Notes: generated by a model from the sequence alone, not told the origin. DNA of 64,000 nt from Fidelibacterota bacterium (GCA_016845065.1 JAERTG010000175.1:124001-188000), one strand, 5' to 3'; positions 1-9,235 are shown, counted from the stretch's first letter. Program-made: numbers and translations.

Positions 1-1
1 A

Positions 2-202
2 CTCATAGCTGGAGAGGAATTAGCTGATCGCCGGATTATGGATCCTGTCCTGGCTATGTGGGCTCCTAATGGGATAATGGCTGTTGCAGGAATCTGGATC
101 AGCTTCCAGGTTTCGAGAGAAAGAACAGTGATCAATATTCTCTGGTTGAAGACATTTTTAAATCCACTGAACTGGAAAATTATTCCAAGTAAAAAAACTT
201 GA
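2..202 (+). CDS. LptF/LptG family LPS export permease, C-terminal fragment
   Basis: The window opens inside a gene. Reading from base 2 gives 66 residues and a stop at 200-202. The fragment starts with the sequence LIAGEELADRR, followed by a PxLAMWxPN motif and one hydrophobic helix (roughly residues 24-38). This Gly-Glu-x-x-Ala-Asp-Arg...Ala-x-W-x-Pro-Asn pattern is typical of the last membrane segment of LptF/LptG, inner-membrane permeases that work with LptB and LptC to move lipopolysaccharide towards the outer membrane. The N-terminal part lies outside the window, so LptF and LptG cannot be told apart. It is codirectional with etfB downstream, but a good promoter separates them. Confidence 0.7.
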   Translation, partial: LIAGEELADRRIMDPVLAMWAPNGIMAVAGIWISFQVSRERTVINILWLKTFLNPLNWKIIPSKKT

Positions 203-213
203 CAAAGTAAGCA

Positions 214-242
214 TTTACAAAAGTGAGGTATCCGTCTATATT
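214..242 (+). promoter_or_regulatory. Sigma70-like promoter of the first etfBA-acd operon
   Basis: TTTACA at 214-219 and TATATT at 237-242 are separated by exactly 17 bp, each with five of six bases matching the sigma70 consensus. Transcription would begin near 249. An AGGAGAG ribosome site follows at 262-268, ahead of the ATG at 275. Found by eye; not tested. Confidence 0.5.
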
Positions 243-274
243 GCCTCAAATTTTCTGCTTAGGAGAGATGGTTA

Positions 275-1174
275 ATGTCACTTCATACAATCGTTTTAGT
301 TAAACAAGTTCCTGATACTTCAAATATTTCTGGTGACGTCATGCGTCCCGATGGAACCGTAAACAGGGCGAGACTGCCTGCTATTTTTAACCCTGAGGAT
401 CAAGAGGCTCTGGAGCTGGCTCTGCGCCTGAAGGATAAACATGGTGGCAAGGTGACTGCCTTGACTATGGGTCCCCCCAATGCTGCCAATATGCTCCGTG
501 AATGTCTTTATATGGGGGCGGACAGGGCTATCCTGGTTAGTGATCGTAGATTCGCTGCTGCTGACACTTTGGCAACCTCCTATGCTTTACACAAGGCAGT
601 GCATCGTATCGGTGACTATGACCTCATCTTTGGTGGTCGTCAGGCAATTGATGGCGATACTGCGCAGGTGGGTCCCCAAACTGCTGAAAAATTGGGTATA
701 CCCCAGATCACTTATACTCTGGAAGTTCAAGAATTGAATCTGAAGAAGAAAACGGTTCGCGCCAAACGCGCCATCAAAAATGGATATGAAATTCTTGAAT
801 CTCCACTGCCTGTTCTACTGACAGTGACCAAAGATGCAGCTGAACCGCGCCCCTTCGATGTACGAAGATTATGTACCTACAAGAGGGCACAGTCCAGATT
901 TGAAATAGAAGCAACCGTTGACGACAGCCATGACCTGGTGTGGATGGATGAATTAATGGAAAAAATCAAAGCTGACGATTTGCTCATCGAAACCTGGAAT
1001 ATTGAAGACATCGAAGCGGATGTACAATGGTGCGGGCTCGCAGGGTCGCCAACTAAGGTACATAAAGTGGAAAATGTGATACTCAGCGGAGCAGAATTCA
1101 AGAAAGTACCTGCTACCACAGAGGGTTTAAACGACATGATTACTGATCTGATGCAAGATCACATCTTTGGATGA
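275..1174 (+). CDS. etfB: Electron transfer flavoprotein beta subunit, bifurcating-type
   Basis: Small subunit of an electron transfer flavoprotein, the FAD protein that takes electrons from acyl-CoA dehydrogenases. At 299 residues it is longer than ordinary EtfB (about 250). It has the start motif VKQVPDT, the segment GGRQAIDGDTAQVGP (near residue 120) and a late block with IEDIEAD and LAGSPTKVHK. These match EtfB of the electron-bifurcating ETFs of anaerobes such as Acidaminococcus, as I recall those sequences, better than the mitochondrial-type EtfB, a second copy of which lies at 61636. It is first in an operon with etfA (6-nt gap) and an acyl-CoA dehydrogenase. The family assignment is sure; true bifurcation is inference. 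Confidence 0.92.
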   Translation: MSLHTIVLVKQVPDTSNISGDVMRPDGTVNRARLPAIFNPEDQEALELALRLKDKHGGKVTALTMGPPNAANMLRECLYMGADRAILVSDRRFAAADTLATSYALHKAVHRIGDYDLIFGGRQAIDGDTAQVGPQTAEKLGIPQITYTLEVQELNLKKKTVRAKRAIKNGYEILESPLPVLLTVTKDAAEPRPFDVRRLCTYKRAQSRFEIEATVDDSHDLVWMDELMEKIKADDLLIETWNIEDIEADVQWCGLAGSPTKVHKVENVILSGAEFKKVPATTEGLNDMITDLMQDHIFG

Positions 1175-1180
1175 TCGGAT

Positions 1181-2203
1181 ATGAATACAAAATTAAAAGA
1201 TTTGGTGTGGGTGTTTGCAGAGCAAACGGATGGTGTACTCGCTGATGTTAGCCTGGAATTACTTCATAAAGCCAGAACGCTGGCAGAGAAAATGAACTCG
1301 CAGGTGAGCGCTGTACTACTTGGGGATAATGTTGAAGGATTGTCTAAGGTCCTGTTCGCCCACGGTGCAGACAATGTCTATTTGTTAGACAATTCAGAAC
1401 TCAAAGATTTCCGTAGTATGCCCTATGCAAATCTGATAACCAATCTGGTGGAGGAAAAAAGACCCCGGGTCGTGCTTTTTGGAGCAACACATATTGGGCG
1501 GGATATCGCACCTCGAGTAGCCTCACATACTCGTTCCGGACTAACCGCAGATTGTACAGAGTTGAAGATTAAAACCCTGACCATAAGAAAAGTCGAACAT
1601 GAAGACCTCCTTCTTCAGATTCGCCCTGCATTTGGTGGAAATATCATCGCCACTATTATTTCACCCGATGTAGAAATCCAGATGGCGACCATCCGTGAAG
1701 GAGTCATGGAGATGGGTGAACCTGATTCATCGCGGAGAGGGACTATCACTCCCGTAAAGGTTGAGCTGGATCCAGTTGAAACTGCAGTAAAAATTATTGA
1801 AAAACATCAGGAAGCTTCCAGCGTTAATTTAAAAGGGGCACCAATCATTGTAGCCGGGGGTTACGGAGCTGATACACCTGAAAAATTTCAATTAGTTAAA
1901 GATCTGGCCAGGGTACTGGGTGCTGAAGTAGCTGGTTCCCGCGCTGCTGTTGATGCAGGTCTGATAGATTCTGAGCGACAGGTGGGGCAGACAGGTACAA
2001 CGGTAAGACCTAAACTGTATATCGCCATTGGTATCTCAGGAGCTATTCAACACCGTGCCGGTATGCAGGAATCTCAAAAAATAATTGCAATCAATAGTGA
2101 TGCTGAAGCTCCAATCTTTCAGGTTGCGCATTATGGGATACATGGTGACCTCACAGATGTGATCCCCAAGCTAATTGCAGCCTATAAAAGTCAACTACAC
2201 TAG
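1181..2203 (+). CDS. etfA: Electron transfer flavoprotein alpha subunit, bifurcating-type
   Basis: Large subunit of the ETF, carrying the FAD-binding C-terminal domain: a GGYGAD turn, SRAAVDAG, RQVGQTGTTVRPKLYIAIG and the SGAIQH segment are all present, so the FAD site looks intact. The N-terminal half contains ATHIGRDIAPRVA and GLTADCTEL, which fits the same bifurcating-type group as the partner EtfB and differs from the second EtfA (62401). 340 residues is normal. It starts 6 nt after etfB and is followed after 65 nt by an acyl-CoA dehydrogenase, its likely electron donor or acceptor. Confidence 0.92.
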   Translation: MNTKLKDLVWVFAEQTDGVLADVSLELLHKARTLAEKMNSQVSAVLLGDNVEGLSKVLFAHGADNVYLLDNSELKDFRSMPYANLITNLVEEKRPRVVLFGATHIGRDIAPRVASHTRSGLTADCTELKIKTLTIRKVEHEDLLLQIRPAFGGNIIATIISPDVEIQMATIREGVMEMGEPDSSRRGTITPVKVELDPVETAVKIIEKHQEASSVNLKGAPIIVAGGYGADTPEKFQLVKDLARVLGAEVAGSRAAVDAGLIDSERQVGQTGTTVRPKLYIAIGISGAIQHRAGMQESQKIIAINSDAEAPIFQVAHYGIHGDLTDVIPKLIAAYKSQLH

Positions 2204-2268
2204 ACCTGAAATTGAGATTAGTTACCACCAATTTAGAACTTTACCTCAACACTGACCGAGGATGAGAC

Positions 2269-3996
2269 ATGTCAAATTTTTTCAATGAAAACGCAGATAT
2301 CCAATTTCAGTTCAACCGTATAGATCTGGAAGAGATAATCAGAATACGCGAGCACGATTATAAACAGGCTGAGCAGTATTCTTTTGCCCCAAGGGATTAT
2401 GAGGATGCCAAAGATAACTTTAAGCGTATCCTGGAAGTCGTAGGAGACATCGCAGGGAATTTTGTTGCTGACCGTGCCCGTGAAGTTGATGAATTGGGTT
2501 CCACTTTTGAGGATGGTGTGGTGACCTATGCCAAAGGGTTGGAAGAAGCCATGACACGCCTGAATCAGGCTGGTCTTATGGGATTTATTCTGGAACGAAA
2601 ATATGGCGGTCTAAATTTACCCATTTCTCTATACATCTTTGCCATTGAAATGGTTTCAAGAGGTGATGCATCTCTGATGAACCTTTTTGGTCTTCAGGAT
2701 ATTTCTGAAACCATTGAGAACTATGCCTCCGAAGAGATAAAGGAGGAATTCCTCCCCAAATTTAGCAAGGGGGAAGTAACTGGTGCCATGGTTCTCACAG
2801 AACCAGATGCAGGTTCAGATTTACAAGCTGTCAAGACCCGTGCGTATCAGGATGAAGATGGAAATTGGTTTCTAAGTGGAGTTAAACGATTTATTACGAA
2901 TGGCAATGCTGATGTTAATCTGGTTCTTGCCAGGTCTGAAGAAGGCACCAGGGATGGACGTGGTCTCTCGCTGTTCGTCTGTTACGGTGATGATACAGTT
3001 CAGATTAGACGTATTGAACACAAGTTGGGGATCAAAGGATCGCCCACCTGTGAAATGCAATTCCACGATACACCGGCTCAGTTGATTGGATCCAGAAAAC
3101 GTGGCCTCATCTCATATGTGATGGCACTTATGAATGGTGCCCGTCTGGGGGTAGCAGCACAGGCTCTGGGGATTGCCCAGGCAGCCTATGTGGAAGCTCG
3201 TCGATATGCCCAGGAGAGAGAACAATTTGGGAAACCTATCCTGAATTTACCTGCAGTAGCTGACATGCTCATCAAAATGAAAGTGGATCTTGAGAGTTCC
3301 CGTACCTTGATATATGCTACAGCTCGCTCAGTGGATATGCATAAGGTCTGTGAAATGGAAGTAGATAGATTGAAAGCGGCAGGTGAATCATTTGCTGAAA
3401 TGAAGGCTCAAGTCAAGTACTGGAAATCTATGGCAGACTTTCTAACACCCCTTTCAAAATTTGTCATTTCAGAGAAAGCCAATCGTATTTGTTATGATGC
3501 TATCCAGATTCATGGCGGTACAGGCTATATGCAGGAGTTCAATGTTGAGCGACACTATCGAGATGTACGAATTACCAATATTTATGAAGGTACCTCTCAA
3601 CTTCAAGTTATTGCTGCCATTGGTGGTGTAATTAAAGGTGTTTGTGATGAGCAATTCGATTCTTTCGGAGCTCGTGAGTATAGACATGAAGCACGTCAAC
3701 TCGCAAACAAGTTAAAAAAGATTCGAACGCTACTTGAGAAATGCAAAATCCACGTTTTGGATAAGGAAGACAAAGCTTATCAGGAATTGCATTCTGCAGA
3801 GCTGGTAGAAATGTACGGTTCAATTTATGTGGCGTATCTGATACTTGAGGAAGCCGGTGAGGACTCACGAAAGATGTTGATAGCTAAAAAATATATTATG
3901 GATGCCCTCGCCACAGCAATGCACCATACTGAGTCGATTACTCGGGGGTTTGATACCTTATTTGCAGATGTGGAGCAGATTCTCACAAAAGAATAA
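2269..3996 (+). CDS. Acyl-CoA dehydrogenase with C-terminal extension
   Basis: FAD-dependent acyl-CoA dehydrogenase, which forms the 2,3-double bond of acyl-CoA at the start of beta-oxidation or, in bifurcating complexes, runs in the reducing direction. Visible motifs are LTEPDAGSD (near residue 178), KRFITNG, the helical domain with AREQFGKP-like AQEREQFGKP, IHGGTGYMQEF and NIYEGTSQLQ, whose Glu is the usual catalytic base. At 575 residues it is about 190 longer than a short-chain enzyme. The extra part forms a charged helical C-terminal extension, and residues 1-80 are also extra, as in the roughly 600-residue dehydrogenases common in FCB bacteria. It closes the etfBA operon. Substrate chain length cannot be read from sequence. 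Confidence 0.93.
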   Translation: MSNFFNENADIQFQFNRIDLEEIIRIREHDYKQAEQYSFAPRDYEDAKDNFKRILEVVGDIAGNFVADRAREVDELGSTFEDGVVTYAKGLEEAMTRLNQAGLMGFILERKYGGLNLPISLYIFAIEMVSRGDASLMNLFGLQDISETIENYASEEIKEEFLPKFSKGEVTGAMVLTEPDAGSDLQAVKTRAYQDEDGNWFLSGVKRFITNGNADVNLVLARSEEGTRDGRGLSLFVCYGDDTVQIRRIEHKLGIKGSPTCEMQFHDTPAQLIGSRKRGLISYVMALMNGARLGVAAQALGIAQAAYVEARRYAQEREQFGKPILNLPAVADMLIKMKVDLESSRTLIYATARSVDMHKVCEMEVDRLKAAGESFAEMKAQVKYWKSMADFLTPLSKFVISEKANRICYDAIQIHGGTGYMQEFNVERHYRDVRITNIYEGTSQLQVIAAIGGVIKGVCDEQFDSFGAREYRHEARQLANKLKKIRTLLEKCKIHVLDKEDKAYQELHSAELVEMYGSIYVAYLILEEAGEDSRKMLIAKKYIMDALATAMHHTESITRGFDTLFADVEQILTKE

Positions 3997-4116
3997 ATAG
4001 ATATACCGAAGAAAAAGTTTTCTCATTCAATCAAGGCCCTATGAATATGGGACCAATAATAAATCCTGCTTAGATTTTGGTCCAGGTCGGCAATTACCTG
4101 GGAAAGTGTTTCCTGA

Positions 4117-6042
4117 TCAATTCTCTTCGAAGTTGAGAATGATATCTTCCAGACTGGTTGTGGAGCCCATCATCGTGAGCCTATCACCTGTTTGCAAATG
4201 ATTGTAGCCATGAGAGATAAAATCCCTCCCATCCCGATGCATGGATAATATGAGAACATCCTCAGGTAGCGGGAGATCACGGACTGCCATACCATGGAAG
4301 TAGCGGTTTCTCACCTCTACATCGACGATTTCCTGGTCCGTTTCACCCATGAGCAGAGATGCTGCAGATGGTGAACGTACAAACTGATCCAAAAGACTGA
4401 CAATGGCTGTCCTGGGCTCAACGATTAGCGCACCCATTTCGTGAAATTGATCATAGTAGGTGTGATCAGCCATGCGGACAACTATGGTCTCAGTTCCGTA
4501 CGCTTCATAAAATGTTCTACAAAGGGCAAGGTTTTCTTCATCTGATAGGAGGAGAATAACAGCATCCGCTTTTTTAGCACCTACTTCCTCCAATCCCTCA
4601 AGATCGCTGGGAGCTGTGACAACCACATCCATAAGATCAGTGTGAAGCGACGGGGGCTGTTCTTTTTGGGTGCACATGAGACGAACCTTCCATCCATGCT
4701 GTGTAAGCTGTTTTGCCAGTGCTACTCCCTGGTTATCAACACCAAAAATGAGAGCGCTGTGATCCATGAGGGGATCTGTTTTACCCCGCAGGTGTGCTTC
4801 TCCCATATGTTTGATAGCCCATTTGAAAAAAGGAGGTCCGACGATCTGATTTAGAACAATAACTGAAATGATAACTGTTGCGAAGGAAGCTCCGAAATCC
4901 GGATAAGCACCTGCCACATTCTTTGCCAATCCTAAGCCAACTCCAGCCTGAGTTATATATGCCATCCATTGAATTCGGTTTTGCACCATGGAATCACCGG
5001 CAATTACTCCACCAGTAAATGAACCAATAAAAATAGCACCTAGACGTACACTAAATAGGAGGAGGGTAATTGGCCAGGTCTTAAGTAGTATATCCAGTGA
5101 CAAAGAGATACCTGTTAGCGTAAAGAATGCGATGTATATAACCGGTCCAATGATGTGAATCAGTTTTAACCATTCTCGTCGGTGAACGGTCTTATTCACA
5201 ATCCAAAAACTTGCCGCCATCGCTGTGAGAAGAGGCTCAATATGGAAATCAAAATTATATCTGGTGTGGGTATACTCCACCAGTAATTCTGAGAGATAGA
5301 AAATATTAAAACCGATAAATAATATCCCGGCAATCTTGATTTGAAAGGGCCAGTTTGTAGAAATCAGTTTTGAAAGTATATAGCTGAAAATCCACCCAAA
5401 AACCAAAGCAGAGGCGAGTTCGAAGGCAAGTATTACATGGACAAGTAGATTTATGTCTCTGCCTGTTAGCATCACGTTTGCCATCTCAGAATTGATAGTA
5501 AAGAGGATGATAACGGCTACATCAATTAATACGGTGACTCCCAGAGCAGTCCGTGTAAATGGTCCACTCGCATGCAATTCTCGAACGATTGCGATGGCAG
5601 ATGAGGGAGAGCGGGCTACCAGAATGGAGCCGGCTAGAATGCCGATAGCTATTCGTTGTGTGAATGACATGTCTACCATGAAAGGGATATAATCTCCCAT
5701 GAGAGCGAAGGCTAGGCTACCAAGTGAGAAGGTTAGGAACACAAGCCCAGCGGTGATGTACACCATACTTTTTACACGATCTCTGAAATCCTTGATATAG
5801 AATTCACCACCAGCAGAGAAGGCTATAAAAGCCAGGGCTGTTTTATCTATAAAGCTTAAATGGGGAAGTGCTTCCATGGGAACCAGGTTAAGGACGTATG
5901 GTCCCACCACGATTCCAGTGAAAAGGAAACCACTGATCAATGGGAAGTGGATTTTTGAGAAAACAGCGCCAATCTCCTTGGCAGCAAGAGAAACAATGAG
6001 AAATCCCGCTGAAAAGATCAGTAAATCAGTGTACTCAATCAA
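4117..6042 (-). CDS. CPA2-family monovalent cation/proton antiporter with RCK (TrkA) domain
   Basis: Inner-membrane antiporter of the Kef/CPA2 type, 641 residues. Residues 1 to about 410 form a dozen hydrophobic helices with the family's unwound Asp/Pro-rich segments. The C-terminal 230 residues hold a TrkA-N Rossmann domain (start IFGVDNQGVALAKQL) and a TrkA-C domain (ending LQTGDRLTMMGS). Such RCK domains bind nucleotides and gate K+ or Na+ exchange for proton. The gene is convergent with the acyl-CoA dehydrogenase and lies 67 nt downstream of the SDR gene on the same strand. Ion specificity cannot be decided. Confidence 0.85.
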   Translation of the reverse strand: MIEYTDLLIFSAGFLIVSLAAKEIGAVFSKIHFPLISGFLFTGIVVGPYVLNLVPMEALPHLSFIDKTALAFIAFSAGGEFYIKDFRDRVKSMVYITAGLVFLTFSLGSLAFALMGDYIPFMVDMSFTQRIAIGILAGSILVARSPSSAIAIVRELHASGPFTRTALGVTVLIDVAVIILFTINSEMANVMLTGRDINLLVHVILAFELASALVFGWIFSYILSKLISTNWPFQIKIAGILFIGFNIFYLSELLVEYTHTRYNFDFHIEPLLTAMAASFWIVNKTVHRREWLKLIHIIGPVIYIAFFTLTGISLSLDILLKTWPITLLLFSVRLGAIFIGSFTGGVIAGDSMVQNRIQWMAYITQAGVGLGLAKNVAGAYPDFGASFATVIISVIVLNQIVGPPFFKWAIKHMGEAHLRGKTDPLMDHSALIFGVDNQGVALAKQLTQHGWKVRLMCTQKEQPPSLHTDLMDVVVTAPSDLEGLEEVGAKKADAVILLLSDEENLALCRTFYEAYGTETIVVRMADHTYYDQFHEMGALIVEPRTAIVSLLDQFVRSPSAASLLMGETDQEIVDVEVRNRYFHGMAVRDLPLPEDVLILSMHRDGRDFISHGYNHLQTGDRLTMMGSTTSLEDIILNFEEN

Positions 6043-6109
6043 AATGGAACCGCCTTGATTTGCTAAGAAGCGCTGGGGTGGTTAGGGTCGTAATAAAGCA
6101 GACCTGGAT

Positions 6110-6895
6110 TTACCCCGCGTTGTCTTCTCCACCATCAATACCAATCACATTACCTGTAATCCAGGTGCTCATAGAAGAAAAAGTGAGCACTGCATCGGCA
6201 ACATCCTCAGGTGTGGTAAGTCTGCCACCTGGATTCACCTGAAGAGCTCTGGCAATCATTTGCTCATTGCCTGGAATTTTTCTTAAGGCTGGTGTATCAG
6301 TTACACCGGCTCTCAGTGCATTAGCGGCAATATTTTTTGGAGCAAGCTCGAATGCAATTTGACGAGTATGAGCTTCCAAGGCAGCCTTAGCAGCAGAAAC
6401 GGCTCCATAATTTGGCCATGCTGTGTGTCCACCTGAGCTGGTCATACAGAATATGTGACCACCTTCTTTCATCAATTTGTGACCAACCACATCTTGAGTC
6501 CAATAGACCAGGGAGTGACCCATAACATCTAGAGTCATATCCATCTGGTTCTTGTGAACCACACCACCTTGACCAGGATTGAGAACAACCGGGAGGAGAG
6601 TACCAAAAGCCAGAGAGTGGATCATTACCTGAACCGTACCTGCCTCTTTGGCAAAGGTATCTTCCATAACTCGGATGGCTTCTTTTCTGGCACGAGTGTC
6701 AGCGGCATTAATGTTAAAGAAAACAGCTTTTGCCCCTGCAGATTCGATGTCTTCCTTGATAGTTTCAACATTGTGCATAGTTGCTTTTCGATCGAGGTGA
6801 ACCCCGAAAATATTATATCCATTGGCAGCCAGTTTTCGGGAGATGGCTCCACCGAATCCACTTGAAGCACCTAGTATTAATGCCCATTTCTGCAT
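6110..6895 (-). CDS. Short-chain dehydrogenase resembling enoyl-ACP reductase (FabI/FabL-like)
   Basis: NAD(P)-dependent short-chain dehydrogenase. The cofactor loop GASSGFGGAISRKLA lies at the N-terminus. The catalytic pair appears as Tyr-x6-Lys in PNYGAVSAAKAALE, the spacing of FabI/FabL enoyl-ACP reductases rather than the Tyr-x3-Lys of ordinary SDRs, and IHSLAFG also matches the FabI pattern. It may therefore catalyse the last step of the fatty-acid elongation cycle, though no other fab gene adjoins it. I chose the ATG at 6895 because AAAGGAAAG sits just upstream; an ATG at 6910 is also in frame. The upstream 470 bp are non-coding. Confidence 0.75.
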   Translation of the reverse strand: MQKWALILGASSGFGGAISRKLAANGYNIFGVHLDRKATMHNVETIKEDIESAGAKAVFFNINAADTRARKEAIRVMEDTFAKEAGTVQVMIHSLAFGTLLPVVLNPGQGGVVHKNQMDMTLDVMGHSLVYWTQDVVGHKLMKEGGHIFCMTSSGGHTAWPNYGAVSAAKAALEAHTRQIAFELAPKNIAANALRAGVTDTPALRKIPGNEQMIARALQVNPGGRLTTPEDVADAVLTFSSMSTWITGNVIGIDGGEDNAG

Positions 6896-6910
6896 AATCT
6901 TTCCTTTCAT

Positions 6911-7383
6911 AAGCCCCCATTAACTTGCGGAGAATATAGATTTGAATCTAAGCATGCAAAGCAGTATATCCATTATTCACAGGGTTAATAGTATCTCAGG
7001 AAAATCTAGAAAGCTTATTAAGCATATGCTGTAGATAGTCTCTAGCATCGAATCGTTTGGACACTATAAATAGAGTTAAAGTTCATATTAATAGTCATAT
7101 ACAGGCAGAATTGGCAAAGCATTGATTAAAATATTATGAATCTATAGCTATCCGCTAGCATTATTAAATAATCGTTTTTAGATACTCTATGACACATATG
7201 GGAGACATGAAGAATGAATGAAATCATACATGAACATACTTAGTATTGGACATATGTTTCAAACTCTCAGCCAAATGGGCTGATTAACTCTTTGTCATTG
7301 TGTTCTAAAACGATAACTTCCCAATATAAAGACCAGGTAAATCGGAATTAGGTTGATAAGTCTAATAAATTTGTGAAGGATAC
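6911..7383. other. Non-coding gap of about 470 bp
   Basis: AT-rich divergent spacer between the SDR gene (minus) and the VOC gene (plus). I see no convincing reading frame, tRNA or terminator. It contains a small palindrome TAGATT-TG-AATCTA (6937-6950), just upstream of the SDR gene, and a short hairpin TCAGCC/GGCTGA (7267-7283) with no T-run. It presumably holds promoters for both genes. Confidence 0.5.
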
Positions 7384-7776
7384 ATGCGAGCACACTTACG
7401 AATAGCACGACCAACCGACAATTTAAAGGAAATCGTGTTAATGTATCGCGATGGACTGGAATTTGCCATCCTGGGGGAGTTTGTGGATCATGATGGGTTT
7501 GATGGTGTGATGCTTGGAAACCAAGAGGCAGGATACCATCTTGAATTTACCAGCAAAAATGACCATTCTGCAGGTCGAGCTCCAACCAAGGAGCACTTGT
7601 TAGTTTTTTATTTGCCAAATAGAAATGAGTGGTCACGACTATGCAAATTGGCTGAAACTTCAGGATTTGAACCTGTGAACTCCTTTAATCCATATTGGGA
7701 TCATCGCGGGAAAACATTTGAAGATCTTGATGGCTATAGAATAGTACTTCAAAATGCAGACTGTGATGCGAATTAG
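7384..7776 (+). CDS. VOC (glyoxalase/bleomycin resistance) superfamily protein
   Basis: 130-residue protein with the paired beta-alpha-beta-beta-beta layout of the vicinal oxygen chelate fold: LRIARPTDNLKEIVLMYRDGL at the N-terminus and a closing FEDLDGYRIVLQ strand with a Glu that often binds metal. Potential metal ligands are His residues near 38, 53 and 60. Members include glyoxalases, dioxygenases and antibiotic-binding proteins, so the substrate is unknown. GAAGGAT just upstream supports the ATG. Its last 23 nt overlap the start of the GNAT gene, so the two are probably translated together. Confidence 0.75.
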   Translation: MRAHLRIARPTDNLKEIVLMYRDGLEFAILGEFVDHDGFDGVMLGNQEAGYHLEFTSKNDHSAGRAPTKEHLLVFYLPNRNEWSRLCKLAETSGFEPVNSFNPYWDHRGKTFEDLDGYRIVLQNADCDAN

Positions 7777-8185
7777 ATCTTACCGGTCATCGGATGAATC
7801 AACAGTCATAGATCTATGGCATAATTGTGATCTGATTCGTCCCTGGAATGACCCGAAAAAGGATATCCAACGAAAACTAGAAGTCCAGGGGGAGTGGTTC
7901 CTGGTTGGGTTACTTGATGATGAAATCGTGGCTTCTATCATGATTGGATATGATGGTCATCGCGGATGGGTGAATTACCTTGCAGTTGCCCCTGAATATC
8001 AAAGATTAGGGTTTGGTCGTGAAATGATGGCTGAAGCTGAGACCCTGCTTAGAAAATCGGGATGTCCGAAGCTCAATTTGCAGCTAAGAGATTCTAACAC
8101 TGAGGCTGTAATATTCTATCAGAAATTGGGATACAAAGTTGATGATGTGATTAGTTTTGGTAAACGACTCGAGTCAGATGAGTAA
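7754..8185 (+). CDS. GNAT family N-acetyltransferase, YpeA-like
   Basis: 143-residue acetyltransferase of the GCN5-related family, which uses acetyl-CoA to acetylate an amine. The acetyl-CoA loop appears as QRLGFGREMM (the R/Q-x-x-G-x-G/A motif, near residue 92), preceded by the strand VNYLAVAPEY. The N-terminal LWHNCDLIRPWNDPKKDI segment closely resembles E. coli YpeA. The start may instead be the ATG four codons later (7766). It overlaps the VOC gene in another frame. Substrate unknown. Confidence 0.82.
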   Translation: MQTVMRIRSYRSSDESTVIDLWHNCDLIRPWNDPKKDIQRKLEVQGEWFLVGLLDDEIVASIMIGYDGHRGWVNYLAVAPEYQRLGFGREMMAEAETLLRKSGCPKLNLQLRDSNTEAVIFYQKLGYKVDDVISFGKRLESDE

Positions 8186-8272
8186 GTTGTCAGGTTCATT
8201 GACCCGTGGGGGGTAAAATCAATAGTAATCGGAAATACCCATAAATAACCTTTGTTATGCCCATTCTTAAGT

Positions 8273-9235
8273 TCATAACTCAAACAACCTGCCCTGCCAG
8301 GTATCTCTGTGATTCATTTCCAGATCCATGAGGTGTGTAAGCTTAGGAATGTTGTAACCCCAGCGTGGGGCGATGAGGATATCATCGGGGGCATCTCCAA
8401 ACAAACGCTGGATAACTATATTGGGGTCCAATCTTTCAAGTATGTCCGCAACCAGCTCGATGTATTCATCTGCCTGGAATAAAGGGAAGGGTTCATCTTT
8501 ATAACGCTTGGCTAGAACTGTTCCTTTAACAACATGGAGTTGATGAATCTTCAGAAAATCTAGGTCTAGATCATTTGCAGCCACACCGGTCTCCAGCATC
8601 ATTTCATTAGTTTCAACTGGAAACCCCAAAATGATATGGCCAGCGACTTTAATCCCATATTGTTTGGTTAATTCGACAGCCTTGATGACTGACTCGTAAT
8701 CATGTCCACGATTCATCCAATTCAAGGTTTTATCGTGAATTGACTCAATACCGTATTCCAGAGTAACCTGGACTTTCTCATTCAAGCCAGCGAGATACTC
8801 CAATAATGGTTCATCAATACAATCACTCCTGGTACCGATATCCAGTCCAACGACATTGGGATAATTAACGGCCTCTTCGTACATACGTTTCAATTTATCC
8901 AGTTCATCATAGGTGTTTGAGTATGCCTGGAAATAAGCGATGTACTTCTGAACATCATAGCGATCAATCATGAATGGGATGGAAGCTTCCATTTGTAGGG
9001 GAATGGACATGTCCTTATTTATGTAGTGGGGGACAAAACTGTCATTATTGCAGTATACACAGCCGCCCCTGCCTTTTGATCCATCACGATTTGGACAGGT
9101 AAATCCGCCATGAAGAGAAACCTTGCGGATTTTCTCACCATAGGTCTTCTGCAGGTAAAAATTATAGTTATGGTAACGTCTGTTTAACCAGATTTTTACT
9201 TGATTTCCCGCATCAGTTGTTGAATTTGCACTCAT
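8273..9235 (-). CDS. TIGR01212/YhcC-family radical SAM protein
   Basis: Radical S-adenosylmethionine protein of 320 residues. Its iron-sulfur cluster motif is the spaced form CPNRDGSKGRGGCVYC (three Cys), characteristic of the YhcC/TIGR01212 family instead of the usual CxxxCxxC. GLDIGTRSDC, LEYGIESIHDKTL and HIILGFPVET are further family signatures. The reaction is not established for the family. It is convergent with the GNAT gene, with about 90 nt of spacer lacking a clear terminator, and is divergent from the next gene. Confidence 0.88.
   Translation of the reverse strand: MSANSTTDAGNQVKIWLNRRYHNYNFYLQKTYGEKIRKVSLHGGFTCPNRDGSKGRGGCVYCNNDSFVPHYINKDMSIPLQMEASIPFMIDRYDVQKYIAYFQAYSNTYDELDKLKRMYEEAVNYPNVVGLDIGTRSDCIDEPLLEYLAGLNEKVQVTLEYGIESIHDKTLNWMNRGHDYESVIKAVELTKQYGIKVAGHIILGFPVETNEMMLETGVAANDLDLDFLKIHQLHVVKGTVLAKRYKDEPFPLFQADEYIELVADILERLDPNIVIQRLFGDAPDDILIAPRWGYNIPKLTHLMDLEMNHRDTWQGRLFEL

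Noticed and set aside
4082-4101. CCAGGT/ACCTGG inverted repeat between two convergent genes
   Set aside because: Six-bp stem without a T-run on either strand; not a convincing terminator.
7267-7283. Hairpin TCAGCC/GGCTGA in the long spacer
   Set aside because: No T-run and no gene ends nearby, so it is not a terminator; too short to claim an RNA.
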